64,000 nt of DNA from Eriocheir sinensis. Lineage: Eukaryota > Arthropoda > Malacostraca > Decapoda > Varunidae. Below are positions 26,417 through 39,699 of this stretch, piece after piece; the first letter of the stretch is position 1; each line of letters begins with the position of its first letter. Location of the stretch: contig NW_026111825.1 of NCBI RefSeq assembly GCF_024679095.1, positions 1-64,000 on the forward strand. Direction: 5' to 3'. The position numbers and the translations under genes were made by a program. The notes beneath the pieces were generated by a model, which was not told the origin of the DNA, made no database searches, and saw only the letters and a program-made list of their open reading frames with translations.

Positions 26417-28056
26417 CTAGTTGATATTAAGTTGAAGGAAGTGACGGTCGAGCTTATTTTTGAAGGAGTCAATCGTGTTACACTGGACCACTGATGGTGG
26501 AAGCTTATTCCATTCTCGCACTACAACGTTGGTGAAGAAAAATTTGGTGCAATCTGAATTTACTTGTCTACATCTGAGTTTTACGCCATTGTTCCTCGTG
26601 CGCAGACTGTCATCGATCATAAACAATGTTGATCTGTCTACATTCGTGAAACCATTAAGTATTTTAAAACATTCGATCAGTTTTCCTCGGAGGCGACGTT
26701 TCTCAAGAGAGAACATGTTAAGGGTAGAAAGCCTTTCTTCGTAAGATTTGTTGCGCAAGGAAGGGATCATTTTCGTTGCCCGACGCTGAACACCTTCTAA
26801 TTTAGCAATATCCTTTGCATGGTGGGGGGACCAAAACTGTACCGCATATTCCAAGTGGGGTCTGACTAAACTGTTGTAGAGCGGAGTATTACATCTTTAT
26901 TCTTGAATACAAAGTTTCTTTAATGAAGCCCAACATTCTGTTCGCTTTATTTGCTGCATCGATGCATTGCTGTGAGAATTTGAGGTTTGACGCGATTTTG
27001 ACCCCCAAGTCTTTGACGCATTGAACGCTTTTGAGTTTAACGCCGCGCATTTCGTATTCGAACTTCTTATTCCTCGTTCCAACTTGAAGGACCTGGCACT
27101 TGTCTACGTAAAGGGCATCTCCATCTATCCGACCAAGCTGAAATTTTGTGCAAATCCTCTTGGAGGCTTTGCCTGTCTTCGTCAGTGAGAACCGAGTTAC
27201 CAATCTTTGTGTCGTCTGCAAATTTACTAATGCGGTTATTGAGTCCAACATCCACGTCGTTGATGTAAATAATGAAGAGCACTGGGCCAAGGACCGAGCC
27301 CTGAGGGACGCCACTAGTGACAGGCGCCCACTCTGAGTTAAATCCGTCAATCACTACTCTTTGTTGTCTGTTGCTCAACCAATTCGCGATCCATTGGTTT
27401 ACTTGACCGTCAATACCTATTTGCTTTAATTTGTAAAGTAATTTATGATGCGGGACTTTATCAAACGCTTTCTGGAAATCAAGATAGCCTACGTCCAGTG
27501 ATTTGGTTACGTCATAAACAGTGAAGAGGTCGTTATAAAAGGTTAATAGGTTTGATAGGCAGGATCTTTTGTTTCGGAAGCCATGTTGTGAGTCCCCAAT
27601 CAATGAGTGGCTTTCAAGGTAACTCACAATTTTGTCTCTAATTATGCCCTCAAGTAGCTTACCTACAACCGAAGTTAGACTAATGGGCCTGTAATTACCT
27701 GGTACTTTTGTGTCTCCTTTCTTGAAAATCGGTGTCACGTTAGCCTTTTTCCAATCTGAAGGGACGATGCCTTGTCGCAAGGACATATTGAATACGGTTG
27801 TGAGGGAGGAGAGTATTTCGCTCTTCGTTTCTTTCAGCAGAGTTGGATATACTTTGTCAGGTCCAGGACTTTTATTTGTTTTAAGTGAATGGAGAGCTTT
27901 AAGGACTTCATCGGTTGTTATTTCAAAATTAGGCAATGCATGCTCGAGATTTACAATAGTACTGGTGTTGGTAGTAGCGAGAGGAAGACTGTTAGTATTA
28001 AACACCGAGGAAAAGTAATTGTTTAAGAGGTTTGCAATGTGTTGGCTGTCAGTCAC
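26417..28056 (-). pseudogene. LINE B ORF2 reverse transcriptase
   Basis: The frame 27067-28056 contains [83 protein letters not shown] and FADDTKIGNS (catalytic DD). It then shifts near 27110. The thumb follows in a second frame (KCQVLQVGTRN, VKDLGVKIASNLKFSQQC), and after another shift near 26890 the C-terminal region (26417-26854, EYAVQFWSPHHAKDI, VREWNKLPPSVV) ends with a stop after RHFLQLNIN. Confidence 0.92.
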
Positions 28057-28205
28057 TAGTGCACCGTCGCTGTTTGTTAAAGGTCCAATACCACTTTTGA
28101 TCGCCTTTCTGTTGTTTATGTAACTGAAGAAAGATTTCGGGTTATTTTTACAGTTGGCTGCAATATTTTCTTCATATCTACGCTTTGCCTGACCTACTAG
28201 TCTTT

Positions 28206-29180
28206 TTACTCGTCGCCTGGCATCATTATAGAGTCTAATGTTCTCGGCGTGCTTTGTTCTTTCTTTAACCTGTAAAACAATTTTCTCTCATTGACTGATT
28301 GTTTAATTTCGCTATTAAACCACGGTGGGCTTTTATTAGTGTTAATTCGCTTCTCGCACAAGGGGACGAATGTGTTCTGCTGAGTGAGTAAGTGATTCTT
28401 AAGGCTTAGCCAGGCTTCCTCTACGTTGCCGTCATCTGATAGTTGTATTTCTGTTAGTTTTTGTCGGATTTCTACGAAGTTAGCTCTTTTGAAATTGGGC
28501 ACCTTTACTTTATTTTCAGTCACTGATGATTGAGCTTTAATGTCGACGCGCACTAATTTATGATCGCAAGAACCGAGGTGTTCTCCTACCGTGACACTAC
28601 TGACAAGGTTATCTTGGGTCGTTATAACAAGGTCGAGTATATTATTTTGTCGAGTTGGCTCAGAAACCATTTGGCTTAGATAATTTTCTTCTAGAAACTC
28701 GATCATTCTATGTGACTCGCCTTCTGTACCTGACAGTGTCGCCCAGTCGATATGGGGGAGGTTAAAGTCTCCTAATATCAGTGAGTCGTTGTTATTAAGT
28801 GACTGCCTTAAGACGCTGTACATTTCAAGGTCGTCATCGAGTGATTGCCCGGGAGGTCTGTAGGTGACAGATATATTTAAATTGACTTTGGAATGTTTAC
28901 TCGCACGCACAAATGTTCAACGTTACTGTTTCCCGGTGTTTTGTCGGTGGGTTGCAAATAGCTTTTGACATAAAGGGCGACGCCACCGCCTCTACGGTTT
29001 ACACGATCTTTGTTGAAGAGTCTGTTGCCATCTATGTTGTATTCGGAACTTAAATCAATATTTGTGGTGTCGATAAATGTTTCGGTTATAGCAATTATGT
29101 CAAAATTTTCTGTTAAAGCAAGACATCTCAGTTCATCAAATTTGTTTCTTAGGCTACGCGCATTGAAACTAAGGATTTTA
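28206..29180 (-). pseudogene. LINE B ORF2 endonuclease (EEP/APE type)
   Basis: The N-terminal part reads from about 29180 (LKILSFNARSLRNKFDEL, AITETF, RRGGGVALYVKSYL) to about 28905. The domain continues in a different frame as a 234-codon open frame (28206-28910) with ISVTYRPPGQSLDDDL, LILGDFNLPHIDW, ILDLVIT and the SCDHKLVRVDI block (catalytic S-D-H). This enzyme nicks the target DNA to prime reverse transcription. One frameshift at about 28905 separates the two parts. Confidence 0.88.
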
Positions 29181-29257
29181 AGTTATCTAGAGGCTTGGTA
29201 ATACAGGTGGTGGTACTTGCGGGATCACGGTTACGGGTTTGTTGCGATGCACGGCGT

Positions 29258-29848
29258 CTATTTACACGGGCGGGGTGGAGGGACGTGGCCGTGACTCGTT
29301 TTTGCTCGGATGACACGCACTGCTTCGTTGAGGAGCCTTCCGAGTCTGGCTGCTGATGGGAGAAAGGTGCAATCCGTCCCTGTGGAAAAGCTCATCATTT
29401 GTCCATAGAAATTGTCCCATGCGTTTAGGAACTCCACGTCAAGCTCCCTGCAAAGAGTCTGTAAGCGGTTGTTTAGGCTGAAGGACTTACAGAAAACGTC
29501 GCTCTCCGCCCAAGTCCGTGGTAGAACTCCTGAAATCAAAATGTTAGGGGATTTAGTCTTATACTGCTGGATGAGCCTACGGTACTTCTCCAGGAGTTCC
29601 TCAGACCGGGTCGTGGTGACGTCGTTCGTACCTGTGTGAATAACAAACAGTGAATCATTAGTAGCCTGGGGGGAGATCTCCTCAAGAGCAGCAGTTATGT
29701 CGTCGATCCCAGCACCAGGATAGCAATAGTTCCGTCTTCGACGAGGAACTCTGCCGCAGAACTCAACGACCTGCTGGCGAATCATGGAGTCACCCACCAG
29801 GAAGGTGCTCTCCTGCTCGTCCTCCTCCTCCAGAATGGCAAACCTGTT
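29258..29848 (-). pseudogene. LINE B ORF1: SGNH (GDSL-type) esterase domain
   Basis: The homologous part starts at NRFAILEEEDEQ. It shows the nucleophile block FLVGDSMIRQQ, the PGAGIDDI block and the HTGTND block, which in CR1 ORF1 proteins form an esterase thought to help retrotransposition. The last catalytic block should contain D-x-x-H before the RLGRLL helix; here it reads DCTF, so the catalytic His is Phe and about three residues are missing. The open frame extends to 29941, but its first 31 residues are low-complexity and probably not part of the protein. The stop is at 29258. Confidence 0.85.
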
Positions 29849-29850
29849 GA

Positions 29851-30008
29851 AGCAATGAACAGGATAAATCGCTTGAAAGAAAAAAATACGAGAGAAAAGA
29901 AAGGAAAAAGAAAGAAGAGAAGACAACGAAAAAAGAGACAAGGATCAAAAGAAGAAAAGAGATGAAAAAGAAAGAAGTAGGAAAAAAGAAAGAAAAAGAG
30001 AAAAAAGA
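29851..30008. repeat. A/G-rich low-complexity DNA
   Basis: GAAA/AAAGA-rich stretch just upstream of LINE B; no feature otherwise. Confidence 0.75.
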
Positions 30009-30250
30009 AAAGAGAGAAGGAACGAACGAACGAACGATCTCAGGGTTGCAGGGGTCACGTGACGAACAGGATCAAGGTCCCAGCGGGGGTATACAAGTCG
30101 TGTGGTGTAAGTCGTAAGGTTGATAAAGGCTAAAAAAAAAAATAATAATAATAAAAAAAAAGAAATACACTTCACCTAATATCCAGCCTTGAGAGGGGAA
30201 CGATCCCTGACCCATTACCTTTGTGAATCGGATGCGCTAGCCACTCCGCC
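30009..30250 (-). mobile_element. tRNA-derived SINE-like element
   Basis: On the minus strand a tRNA-like head (about 30190-30250) shows ggcggagtggctagcgcatc (A-box region) and a T-arm-like aggg-atcgttc-ccct. A body follows, with an A/T-rich (ATT)n stretch inside (30132-30162) and an (ACGA/CGTT)n run at its far end (30024-30036). This layout is that of a tRNA-derived SINE. Exact ends and target duplications could not be fixed. Confidence 0.55.
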
Positions 30251-31180
30251 ATCGTAGAGTTGACATGGGGAGTGATTTTAAAGTAATAGGAGAGTAAGGA
30301 GAGTGAAAGAAAGGACGGGAAAATATATAAGAAAAGAAGGAATAGAGAAAAAAGCCGAAATAATAATAATAAGTGAGCAGAAATATGTGGGAATGAAGGA
30401 AGAAAAATTAATGAAGAGAAAGAATAGAAAAAAAAAGATAAGACATAATAAGTAAGAAATTATTGAGCAAAGGTGAGTTAGGTGAGGTAAGGGAGCCGTG
30501 ACCTCTCCTAACACTCACTCATGACATGGTGAACGGAAGGCCTCGTCATTATGAGTGTCGAAAGCAGCGAGTGTGTAATAAAACTGACTGTTAGCACCCT
30601 ACCCGAAATTGACCTCTTCCACCCGAAAGTGACCTCTCTTCTGGCATCTTGTTTTTTTTTTTCTTTTATCAGAACAGCGTAAAGCGGACTCGTGTTTGTC
30701 CTGCGAATAACAGAAGCCATGAAGCAACGTGAAAGCGAGGAAGAGTCACCCGCCGTCTAGTTCACCCTCTAAGAACCACCTCACGACCGCCTTAAAAACG
30801 AGAGACTGTGTTAATGTTACTGTGTCTCTGTTATTGCGGATACAGGTAAAGAATAGTCACTGAAGGCGGGGTTGAGGCCATTGAACTGTGCTGTGAAGGA
30901 CTGAGCACGCCTTCCCATAACACAGCGGCTAGTGAAGGGAGGGCGCAAGCAAAATGAGAGAGAAAATATAATGAAATGTAATGATGGTTGCGGTCGCATC
31001 GTGGGAGGCCTCGTGGTTTTTCTGCAACATTTAGTTCAATATAAAGTGTAGTAACGTGAGACTGGGGAGCCGGTTTTACAGAGTCATAAATTTGTCAAAA
31101 AATATTCTGGCAAACGATCAATTCTTCATAGCTCACAAATATGTCCCATTCAAGGCAATATAGTGAAGACTGCCCGAGTG
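30251..31180. other. No gene seen
   Basis: A/G-rich up to about 30460, then unique-looking DNA. The pair gaaattgacctcttcc/gaaagtgacctctctt (30605-30640) is a short tandem duplication. No gene recognised. Confidence 0.55.
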
Positions 31181-31889
31181 TCTTGCCGGTGCTAACAGTC
31201 ACTCCCCTTCAGCAAGAGAGTAAACAACATTCCCTTCAGGACAGAGAGGCTCAACTTTAACCTACCGCTCAGAAAGTAGTGTTTATGTATCTGTTTACTA
31301 AGTCTGTCTATAGAGTAACGATGCCAACAACTTTCTCAACACGACAAAATCAATCTTAGACTCCCTCTCGATATCCATTGCTTGTGTTTGCCTATCTATG
31401 GAGTAATTAAGTGGAGTAACTAATGGAGTTACTAATTAACTGGAGTTCATTACGTAGCCTTTTTATGAAGTAGCAATATCCACACGCCAAAATCCGTTTA
31501 GTCTCCCTCCCGATAGGTGTTGTTTGTCTGTGTGCCTAACTTACTAAGGGAAGAGTTTGGCAATGTCTTCGCTCCTTCATCGCTTTCACTCATACACTCC
31601 ATAAGAAGAGTCTACGTACTTGTTTACTAAGCTTGCCTGTGAAGTAACAATGTAAACATCTTTCCCTGCCCCACATTATCAGCCTTAGTCTTCTTTTCAA
31701 TAAGTGTAGCGTTTGTGTGTTTGCCTAACTTGCTAAGGGAAGCTAATCAGTCTTTTTCACTCTTTCGCTTATAAATTCATGCAGCAGTGATCATATATTT
31801 GTCAAGACGGCAAACAGCTTTTCCTACAGGACAGAATGAGGTTTAGTTCCCTGACCCTCTGTTTGAATATTTGTCCAACCTGCTACTGA
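31181..31889. repeat. Highly degenerate tandem repeats
   Basis: Words such as gtttactaagYttgYctRt, tagtctccctcYcgata and gcctaacttRctaaggga recur roughly every 170-180 bp. They lead into the better preserved 147-bp repeats and probably share their origin. Confidence 0.6.
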
Positions 31890-32330
31890 AAGGCTTAATC
31901 AGTATCTTCACTCCTTCATCTCTGTCACTGATAAACTCTGGAGCAACCTTTCGCCTACTGTAATCCTTTCCATGGCAAACTATTTCAAGAGCGGAGTATA
32001 TGAAGACGCGCTTCAAAACGTACTTGATACCACTGAAAGATTTAATCAGTATCTTCATTCCCTCATCTCTGGCACTGATAAACTCTGGAGCAACCTTTCG
32101 CCTACTGTAATCCTTTCCATGGCAAACTATTTCAAGAGCGGAGTATATGAAGACGCGCTTAAAAACATACCTGATACAACTGAAAGATTTAATCAGTATC
32201 TTCATTCCCTCATCTCTGTCACTGATAAACTCTGGAGCAACCTTTCGCCTACTGTAATCCTTTCCATGGCAAACTATTTCAAGAGCGGAGTATATGAAGA
32301 CGCGCTTCAAAACATACTTGATAATTCTTT
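31890..32330 (+). repeat. Three tandem 147-bp units derived from a LINE C-terminus
   Basis: The word gagcaacctttcgcctactg recurs at 31941, 32088 and 32235, exactly 147 bp (49 codons) apart. The plus-strand frame reads NQYLHSLISGTDKLWSNLSP per unit. This resembles the C-terminal end of the Jockey-like LINE D reverse transcriptase (HSF...GKLWN.LPS). An open frame of 135 codons (31972-32379) spans the repeat. Because the unit is a multiple of three and repeats a transposon fragment, the frame is read as a by-product, not a gene. Confidence 0.85.
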
Positions 32331-32973
32331 GGCGCATCAGTATTCAATCTTCGTTGCGTTTTTTCAGCTTCTCGTCTAACCTTGAACTGTCGCGTTTTAC
32401 GGTACAAATAAGCCCGCGACAGCCCGCGCCCACCCAGTCAGTACACGCTATTTATTTGTTCACACACACTGAGCAGATAAATCAAACGGGTTCAAAACAA
32501 AGCAGCCTACAAGTATTATTCATGTATGAACACTGACACTGAACTATTGTCTCCCTCTACTCGCCCCACAGAAAAACGATATATAATAGTTTGTCCTTCA
32601 ACACCCCCCTCCCCCCAGCACTCCCCCTTCCCCCCCACCACGCAATGTCGCCGTGTAAGTATTCTGGTACAAGCGTGTGACAGTTGTTCGCGATATGTAA
32701 AAGTCGGCGAGGCTTGCAAAAATATATTAAACCCGATGTCACTAAGAGTAAAACATTATCTTATTTGAGGAATGCTTTTTTTTCCTATTAATATTTGTCC
32801 GCGGCGAGGGTAACACGGCCCGGGACAGCTATAATGGGTGAGATGTTTAAATCAGCATTATGAGCGCGCCATTGCATAGAGAAGCAAGGCTGACTGAGGC
32901 GTTGAGGCCGCGGGGACGCTTGAGAGACGAGGACTGAAGGCTAATGTTTGTGCTGAAAGGAAGTTGTCTTGGC
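32331..32973. other. No gene seen
   Basis: Unique-looking DNA with C-runs near 32605-32640 and a GC-rich patch around 32810-32920. No gene recognised. Confidence 0.55.
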
Positions 32974-35900
32974 CCATTATTTTGACAGGCAGCGTTAGAC
33001 CATTATTTTGACATGTAACATTAGTCCATTATTTTGACACCTACCCTTAGCCTATTATTTTGACATGTAACATTAGTCCATTATTTTGACACCTACCCTT
33101 AGCCTATTATTTTGACATGTAACATTAGTCCATTATTTTGACACCTACCCTTAGCCTATTATTTTGACACTCAGCATTAGTCCATTATTTTGACACTCAG
33201 CATCAGTCCATTATTTTGACACCTACCCATCAGTCCATTATTTTGACACTCAGCATCAGTCCATTATTTTGACACTCAGCATTAGTCCATTATTTTGACA
33301 CTCAGCATTAGTCCATTATTTTGACACTCAGCATCAGTCCATTATTTTGACACCTACCCATCAGTCCATTATTTTGACACTCAGCATCAGTCCATTATTT
33401 TGACACCTACCCATCAGTCCATTATTTTGACACTCAGCATCAGTCCATTATTTTGACACTCAGCATCAGTCCATTATTTTGACACCTACCCATCAGTCCA
33501 TTATTTTGACACTCAGCATCAGTCCATTATTTTGACACCTACCCATCAGTCCATTATTTTGACACTCAGCATCAGTCCATTATTTTGACACCTACCCATC
33601 AGTCCATTATTTTGACACTCAGCATCAGTCCATTATTTTGACACTCAGCATCAGTCCATTATTTTGACACTCAGCATCAGTCCATTATTTTGACACTCAG
33701 CATTAGTCCATTATTTTGACACTCAGCATCAGTCCATTATTTTGACACTCAGCATCAGTCCATTATTTTGACACTCAGCATCAGTCCATTATTTTGACAC
33801 TCAGCATCAGTCCATTATTTTGACACTCAGCATCAGTCCATTATTTTGACACTCAGCATCAGTCCATTATTTTGACACTCAGCATCAGTCCATTATTTTG
33901 ACACTCAGCATTAGTCCATTATTTTGACACTCAGCATCAGTCCATTATTTTGACACTCAGCATCAGTCCATTATTTTGACACCTACCCATCAGTCCATTA
34001 TTTTGACACCTACCCATCAGTCCATTATTTTGACACCTACCCATCAGTCCATTATTTTGACACCTACCCATCAGTCCATTATTTTGACACCTACCCATCA
34101 GTCCATTATTTTGACACCTACCCATCAGTCCATTATTTTGACACCTACCCATCAGTCCATTATTTTGACACTCAGCATCAGTCCATTATTTTGACACTCA
34201 GCATCAGTCCATTATTTTGACACTCAGCATCAGTCCATTATTTTGACACTCAGCATCAGTCCATTATTTTGACACCTACCCATCAGTCCATTATTTTGAC
34301 ACTCAGCATCAGTCCATTATTTTGACACTCAGCATTAGTCCATTATTTTGACACTCAGCATCAGTCCATTATTTTGACACTCAGCATCAGTCCATTATTT
34401 TGACACCTACCCATCAGTCCATTATTTTGACACTCAGCATCAGTCCATTATTTTGACACTCAGCATCAGTCCATTATTTTGACACTCAGCATCAGTCCAT
34501 TATTTTGACACTCAGCATCAGTCCATTATTTTGACACTCAGCATCAGTCCATTATTTTGACACCTACCCATCAGTCCATTATTTTGACACTCAGCATCAG
34601 TCCATTATTTTGACACTCAGCATTAGTCCATTATTTTGACACTCAGCATCAGTCCATTATTTTGACACTCAGCATCAGTCCATTATTTTGACACCTACCC
34701 ATCAGTCCATTATTTTGACACTCAGCATCAGTCCATTATTTTGACACTCAGCATCAGTCCATTATTTTGACACTCAGCATCAGTCCATTATTTTGACACT
34801 CAGCATCAGTCCATTATTTTGACACTCAGCATCAGTCCATTATTTTGACACTCAGCATCAGTCCATTATTTTGACACTCAGCATCAGTCCATTATTTTGA
34901 CACTCAGCATCAGTCCATTATTTTGACACTCAGCATCAGTCCATTATTTTGACACCTACCCATCAGTCCATTATTTTGACACTCAGCATCAGTCCATTAT
35001 TTTGACACTCAGCATTAGTCCATTATTTTGACACTCAGCATCAGTCCATTATTTTGACACTCAGCATCAGTCCATTATTTTGACACTCAGCATCAGTCCA
35101 TTATTTTGACACTCAGCATCAGTCCATTATTTTGACACTCAGCATCAGTCCATTATTTTGACACTCAGCATCAGTCCATTATTTTGACACTCAGCATCAG
35201 TCCATTATTTTGACACTCAGCATCAGTCCATTATTTTGACACTCAGCATCAGTCCATTATTTTGACACCTACCCATCAGTCCATTATTTTGACACTCAGC
35301 ATCAGTCCATTATTTTGACACTCAGCATCAGTCCATTATTTTGACACTCAGCATCAGTCCATTATTTTGACACTCAGCATCAGTCCATTATTTTGACACC
35401 TACCCATCAGTCCATTATTTTGACACCTACCCATCAGTCCATTATTTTGACACTCAGCATCAGTCCATTATTTTGACACTCAGCATCAGTCCATTATTTT
35501 GACACTCAGCATCAGTCCATTATTTTGACACTCACCATCAGTCCATTATTTTGACACTCAGCATCAGTCCATTATTTTGACACTCAGCATCAGTCCATTA
35601 TTTTGACACTCAGCATCAGTCCATTATTTTGACACTCAGCATCAGTCCATTATTTTGACACTCAGCATCAGTCCATTATTTTGACACTCAGCATCAGTCC
35701 ATTATTTTGACACTCAGCATCAGTCCATTATTTTGACACTCAGCATCAGTCCATTATTTTGACACTCAGCATCAGTCCATTATTTTGACACTCAGCATCA
35801 GTCCATTATTTTGACACTCAGCATCAGTCCATTATTTTGACACTCAGCATCAGTCCATTATTTTGACACTCAGCATCAGTCCATTATTTTGACACTCAGC

Positions 35901-36735
35901 ATCAGTCCATTATTTTGACACTCAGCATCAGTCCATTATTTTGACACTCAGCATCAGTCCATTATTTTGACACTCAGCATCAGTCCATTATTTTGACACT
36001 CAGCATCAGTCCATTATTTTGACACTCATCAGTCCATTATTTTGACACTCAGCATCAGTCCATTATTTTGACACTCAGCATCAGTCCATTATTTTGACAC
36101 TCAGCATCAGTCCATTATTTTGACACTCAGCATCAGTCCATTATTTTGACACTCAGCATTAGTCCATTATTTTGACACTCAGCATCAGTCCATTATTTTG
36201 ACACTCAGCATTAGTCCATTATTTTGACACTCAGCATTAGTCCATTATTTTGACACTCAGCATTAGTCCATTATTTTGACACTCAGCATTAGTCCATTAT
36301 TTTGACACTCAGCATTAGTCCATTATTTTGACACTCAGCATCAGTCCATTATTTTGACACTCAGCATTAGTCCATTATTTTGACACTCAGCATCAGTCCA
36401 TTATTTTGACACTCAGCATCAGTCCATTATTTTGACACTCAGCATCAGTCCATTATTTTGACACTCAGCATCAGTCCATTATTTTGACACTCAGCATCAG
36501 TCCATTATTTTGACACCTACCCATCAGTCCATTATTTTGACACTCAGCATTAGTCCATTATTTTGACACTCAGCATAAGTCCATTATTTTGACACCCAGC
36601 ATCAGTCCATTATTTTGACACTCAGCATCAGTCCATTATTCTGACACCCAGCATCAGTCCATTATTTTGACACTCAGCATTAGTCAATTATTTTGACATG
36701 TAACGTCAGTCCATTATTTTGACACCCAGCCTTCG
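32974..36735 (+). repeat. Satellite of 26/27-bp units, about 143 copies
   Basis: Two unit types alternate. Both begin tccattattttgacac; type A ends tcagcatcag (26 bp, with a common variant tcagcattag) and type B ends ctacccatcag (27 bp). Edges (32974-33170 and 36640-36735) carry diverged units with tgtaacattag or ggcagcgttag. A pure run of type B lies at 33975-34160. A long stretch almost wholly of type A lies at 35440-36500. No spacer-like unique sequences, so it is a satellite and not a CRISPR array. Confidence 0.98.
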
Positions 36736-37322
36736 ATTCAGCTTATTTTTGGATAGTTCTATGCCCATTATTGTTTTTTTTCTTCACTTCTCACTTCTGT
36801 AACACAAGGATACACGAGGACACCGTTTATTATCCCGCCACTCCCTCCCATCATGTACCCTCCGATCCAAAGCCATGATACAGCACTCCCTGTTCTTTGC
36901 CGCCCCGTGACAGGACATTATGGTCGGTATTCTGAAACACTTCCACCTCTCCACTTAAACTATTTCTTAAGGCCGGAAAGGAGATCAGTCTGGTTCTAAT
37001 GAGTGTATATTGAGTTTCATGGTACAGAAGAAGGGGCAGACTATCAGAAGGGTCATAAAACTACCCCTGGAAATGCCCAAATCCATACGAAAGCCTAGTC
37101 AAATCTGTGTGCTTGGCCGCCCAAAGGTATAAGAATATGACCCTATCATTCCTCACCACTATCAAGCTGGCTGGCGGTCACAGTCGCTGGCGAGGTCGGG
37201 GCCAGCGACTTGTGTTGGGACGGACTCAACACAGCTCCTTCAGAGTGGAGGCCGTTTTACCCCCAAAAGGGGAATCACTCAACCAATAGACATTAGAAAT
37301 AGATATATGAGTTGTTGATTGA

Positions 37323-37324
<2 letters not shown>
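36736..37324. other. No gene seen
   Basis: Unique-looking DNA. A 60-codon open frame at 37107-37289 has no recognised similarity or context and is not called. Confidence 0.55.
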
Positions 37325-37380
<56 letters not shown>

Positions 37381-38381
37381 TCTATGAGTCTACTTAAGAC
37401 ACAGCTCCCCCTTGTGGCTTGTTATTAGGAGACGAGGAGGAGGAGAAGGAGGAGGTGGAAGAAGAAGAAAAAGCTAATGATGAGTGAAGGGAAGGGGGAG
37501 GAGGAGCAAGTCGAGGAGGATTAGCGGATGCTGGAGTTTAAGGAAGGAGGAAGAGGAGGAGGAGGAGGGATACCGAAGAAGGACTTAGCAGCAACTCCTT
37601 AAGGGCAAGAAGCGGCGTGCTGGGGGAATGCATAAACACTGTGGCCTTTCCCGGCGTCTCTTCTTCACTACCTCATTGACAGCGGGGCCTTGGCGGGGGT
37701 GGGAAGCGGGGATGGAGAGGAGAGAGGTAGAGGCAGGAGCGAGGAGAAAAAGATTACCATACACCTTTTTATATTGGCCTGAGCTCACCTTACCTTACCT
37801 GCCCTGTACTAATGACTTCCTTAAGCTCACCTTTCATAGCGCGTTACGCTTCGTGAGGAGGGTGATTATGTACGAGTGTCTTATTTTGGGTCTGGTCCAT
37901 AGTGTTCATAAGCTTGGCGCCTCACTGGAGACCGAGAGAAAAAAACTAAAGCCTGTATTTTTAAACGTATCGGCCCCTCAGTTCGCCTGTTTGAAAAGCT
38001 TCTAGTAGAAGTTGCTGAGCTTTTCATAGACTGTTTTGTGATCCTGGTGATAGTTTTACACGACTTCTGCATCTTGAACGGGAAAATACCCATAAAAACC
38101 CGGGTAGTCTTCTCTGTGGCCTGTGGAAATAGTCGTAGTGGGAGCCCGAGGCGTATAAAAATATGGACTTAAGACGTAATGCAAAGGGAAGAAAGAGAAG
38201 AAAAGGCTGGTTTGTAACATGAAGAGCCGAGATGATGAATGTGTTATTGGTCGTTATTTCTATAGCGTTCAGAAGCTTGGAGACTTATAAAAGAATGAGA
38301 GAAAAAAATTAAGACAGATGAATAGAGGGTAGGGTGAAGAAGGGCTGAGACATGGATAGATTGATAGATAGATAGATGGAT

Positions 38382-38424
<43 letters not shown>

Positions 38425-38634
38425 AGTAGCATAGCGTCTCGACCACCTGCATCTCTCCCTCCTCTGTGTGATGTGCATGTCCAAAGTATGAGATACCTAA
38501 CGTGCCTCTCCTCCTCCTCCTCCTCCTCTCTTTAGTCTCACTCTCTTCTTCCTCTCTCATAGTTATCTTTTTCTTTTCTTTTTCCTTTTTTCTTTTTTGT
38601 TACATTTCATTCTTCGTTGTTCCTTAATTTCAGT

Positions 38635-38640
<6 letters not shown>
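37325..38640. repeat. (GT)n, purine runs and a diverged duplicate
   Basis: (GT)n at 37325-37378, GGA-rich runs at 37430-37570 and (GA)n at 38388-38423. Segments near 37880-37960 and 38240-38325 share RYgttcaKaagcttggMg and gagagaaaaaaaYtaa words, suggesting an old duplication. No gene. Confidence 0.65.
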
Positions 38641-38682
<42 letters not shown>

Positions 38683-38758
38683 ATTATGAGGTATGCTTGC
38701 TGGTCTATTGCTCATTTGATTTATATCTGATTATGTCTGATTTTTATTATTATTATTT

Positions 38759-38823
<65 letters not shown>
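38641..38823. repeat. (GA)n and (ATT)n microsatellites
   Basis: (GA)n at 38641-38679 and (ATT)n at 38742-38823. Confidence 0.97.
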
Positions 38824-38824
<1 letters not shown>

Positions 38825-38927
38825 GCGAGCGATCGGCGGCCTTATTTGACTTCTTGATGTAAATTTGACCCGGTTTAGGACACCGATTGCAAGCTGAGTG
38901 TTTCTTTGCGAGATTAAAAATGTTGGG

Positions 38928-39257
<330 letters not shown>

Positions 39258-39259
<2 letters not shown>

Positions 39260-39589
39260 TCTAATCCTCCCCCCTTCCCCCCCTTTCCAAACACACTTAA
39301 GTCTTCCATCTTCACGACGGCCTCTATCTTACTGTTTCTTATTCATGTATGCCGCGGTGCGCAGTACACTTCGCTCGGCTATTTATCACGTCCCTGACGC
39401 GAGAGGCGCGCGACAGCATGCTTGCTGCCTGCCCCTCCCGGGGTTTTTTTTTTGTCCCTTTTGGTGTTATTGATCGTCCCTCGCTTCCTGTTTCGCGCGT
39501 CCAAGGTCACGGGCGCCATAAACCAAGCGGCAAATAGATCGTCTGATTTATTTGTTGCCGCCGCGAGATAGATGTATGGCGGTGATATC

Positions 39590-39629
<40 letters not shown>

Positions 39630-39699
39630 CTTACTGTCTCTCAGTCTTTTTTTTTGTCTGCTTGCCTCGCCTCCTCCAACTCCCCCACGGCTTTCAAGG
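39258..39699. other. No gene seen; (GT)n at 39590-39627
   Basis: Unique-looking DNA with a CpG-rich stretch around 39345-39440 and a (GT)n run. No gene recognised. Confidence 0.55.

Noticed and set aside
32974..36735. CRISPR-like direct repeats; TTGACA words resembling bacterial -35 boxes
   Set aside because: No unique spacers: units are contiguous. The genome is eukaryotic and TTGACA is simply part of the repeat unit.
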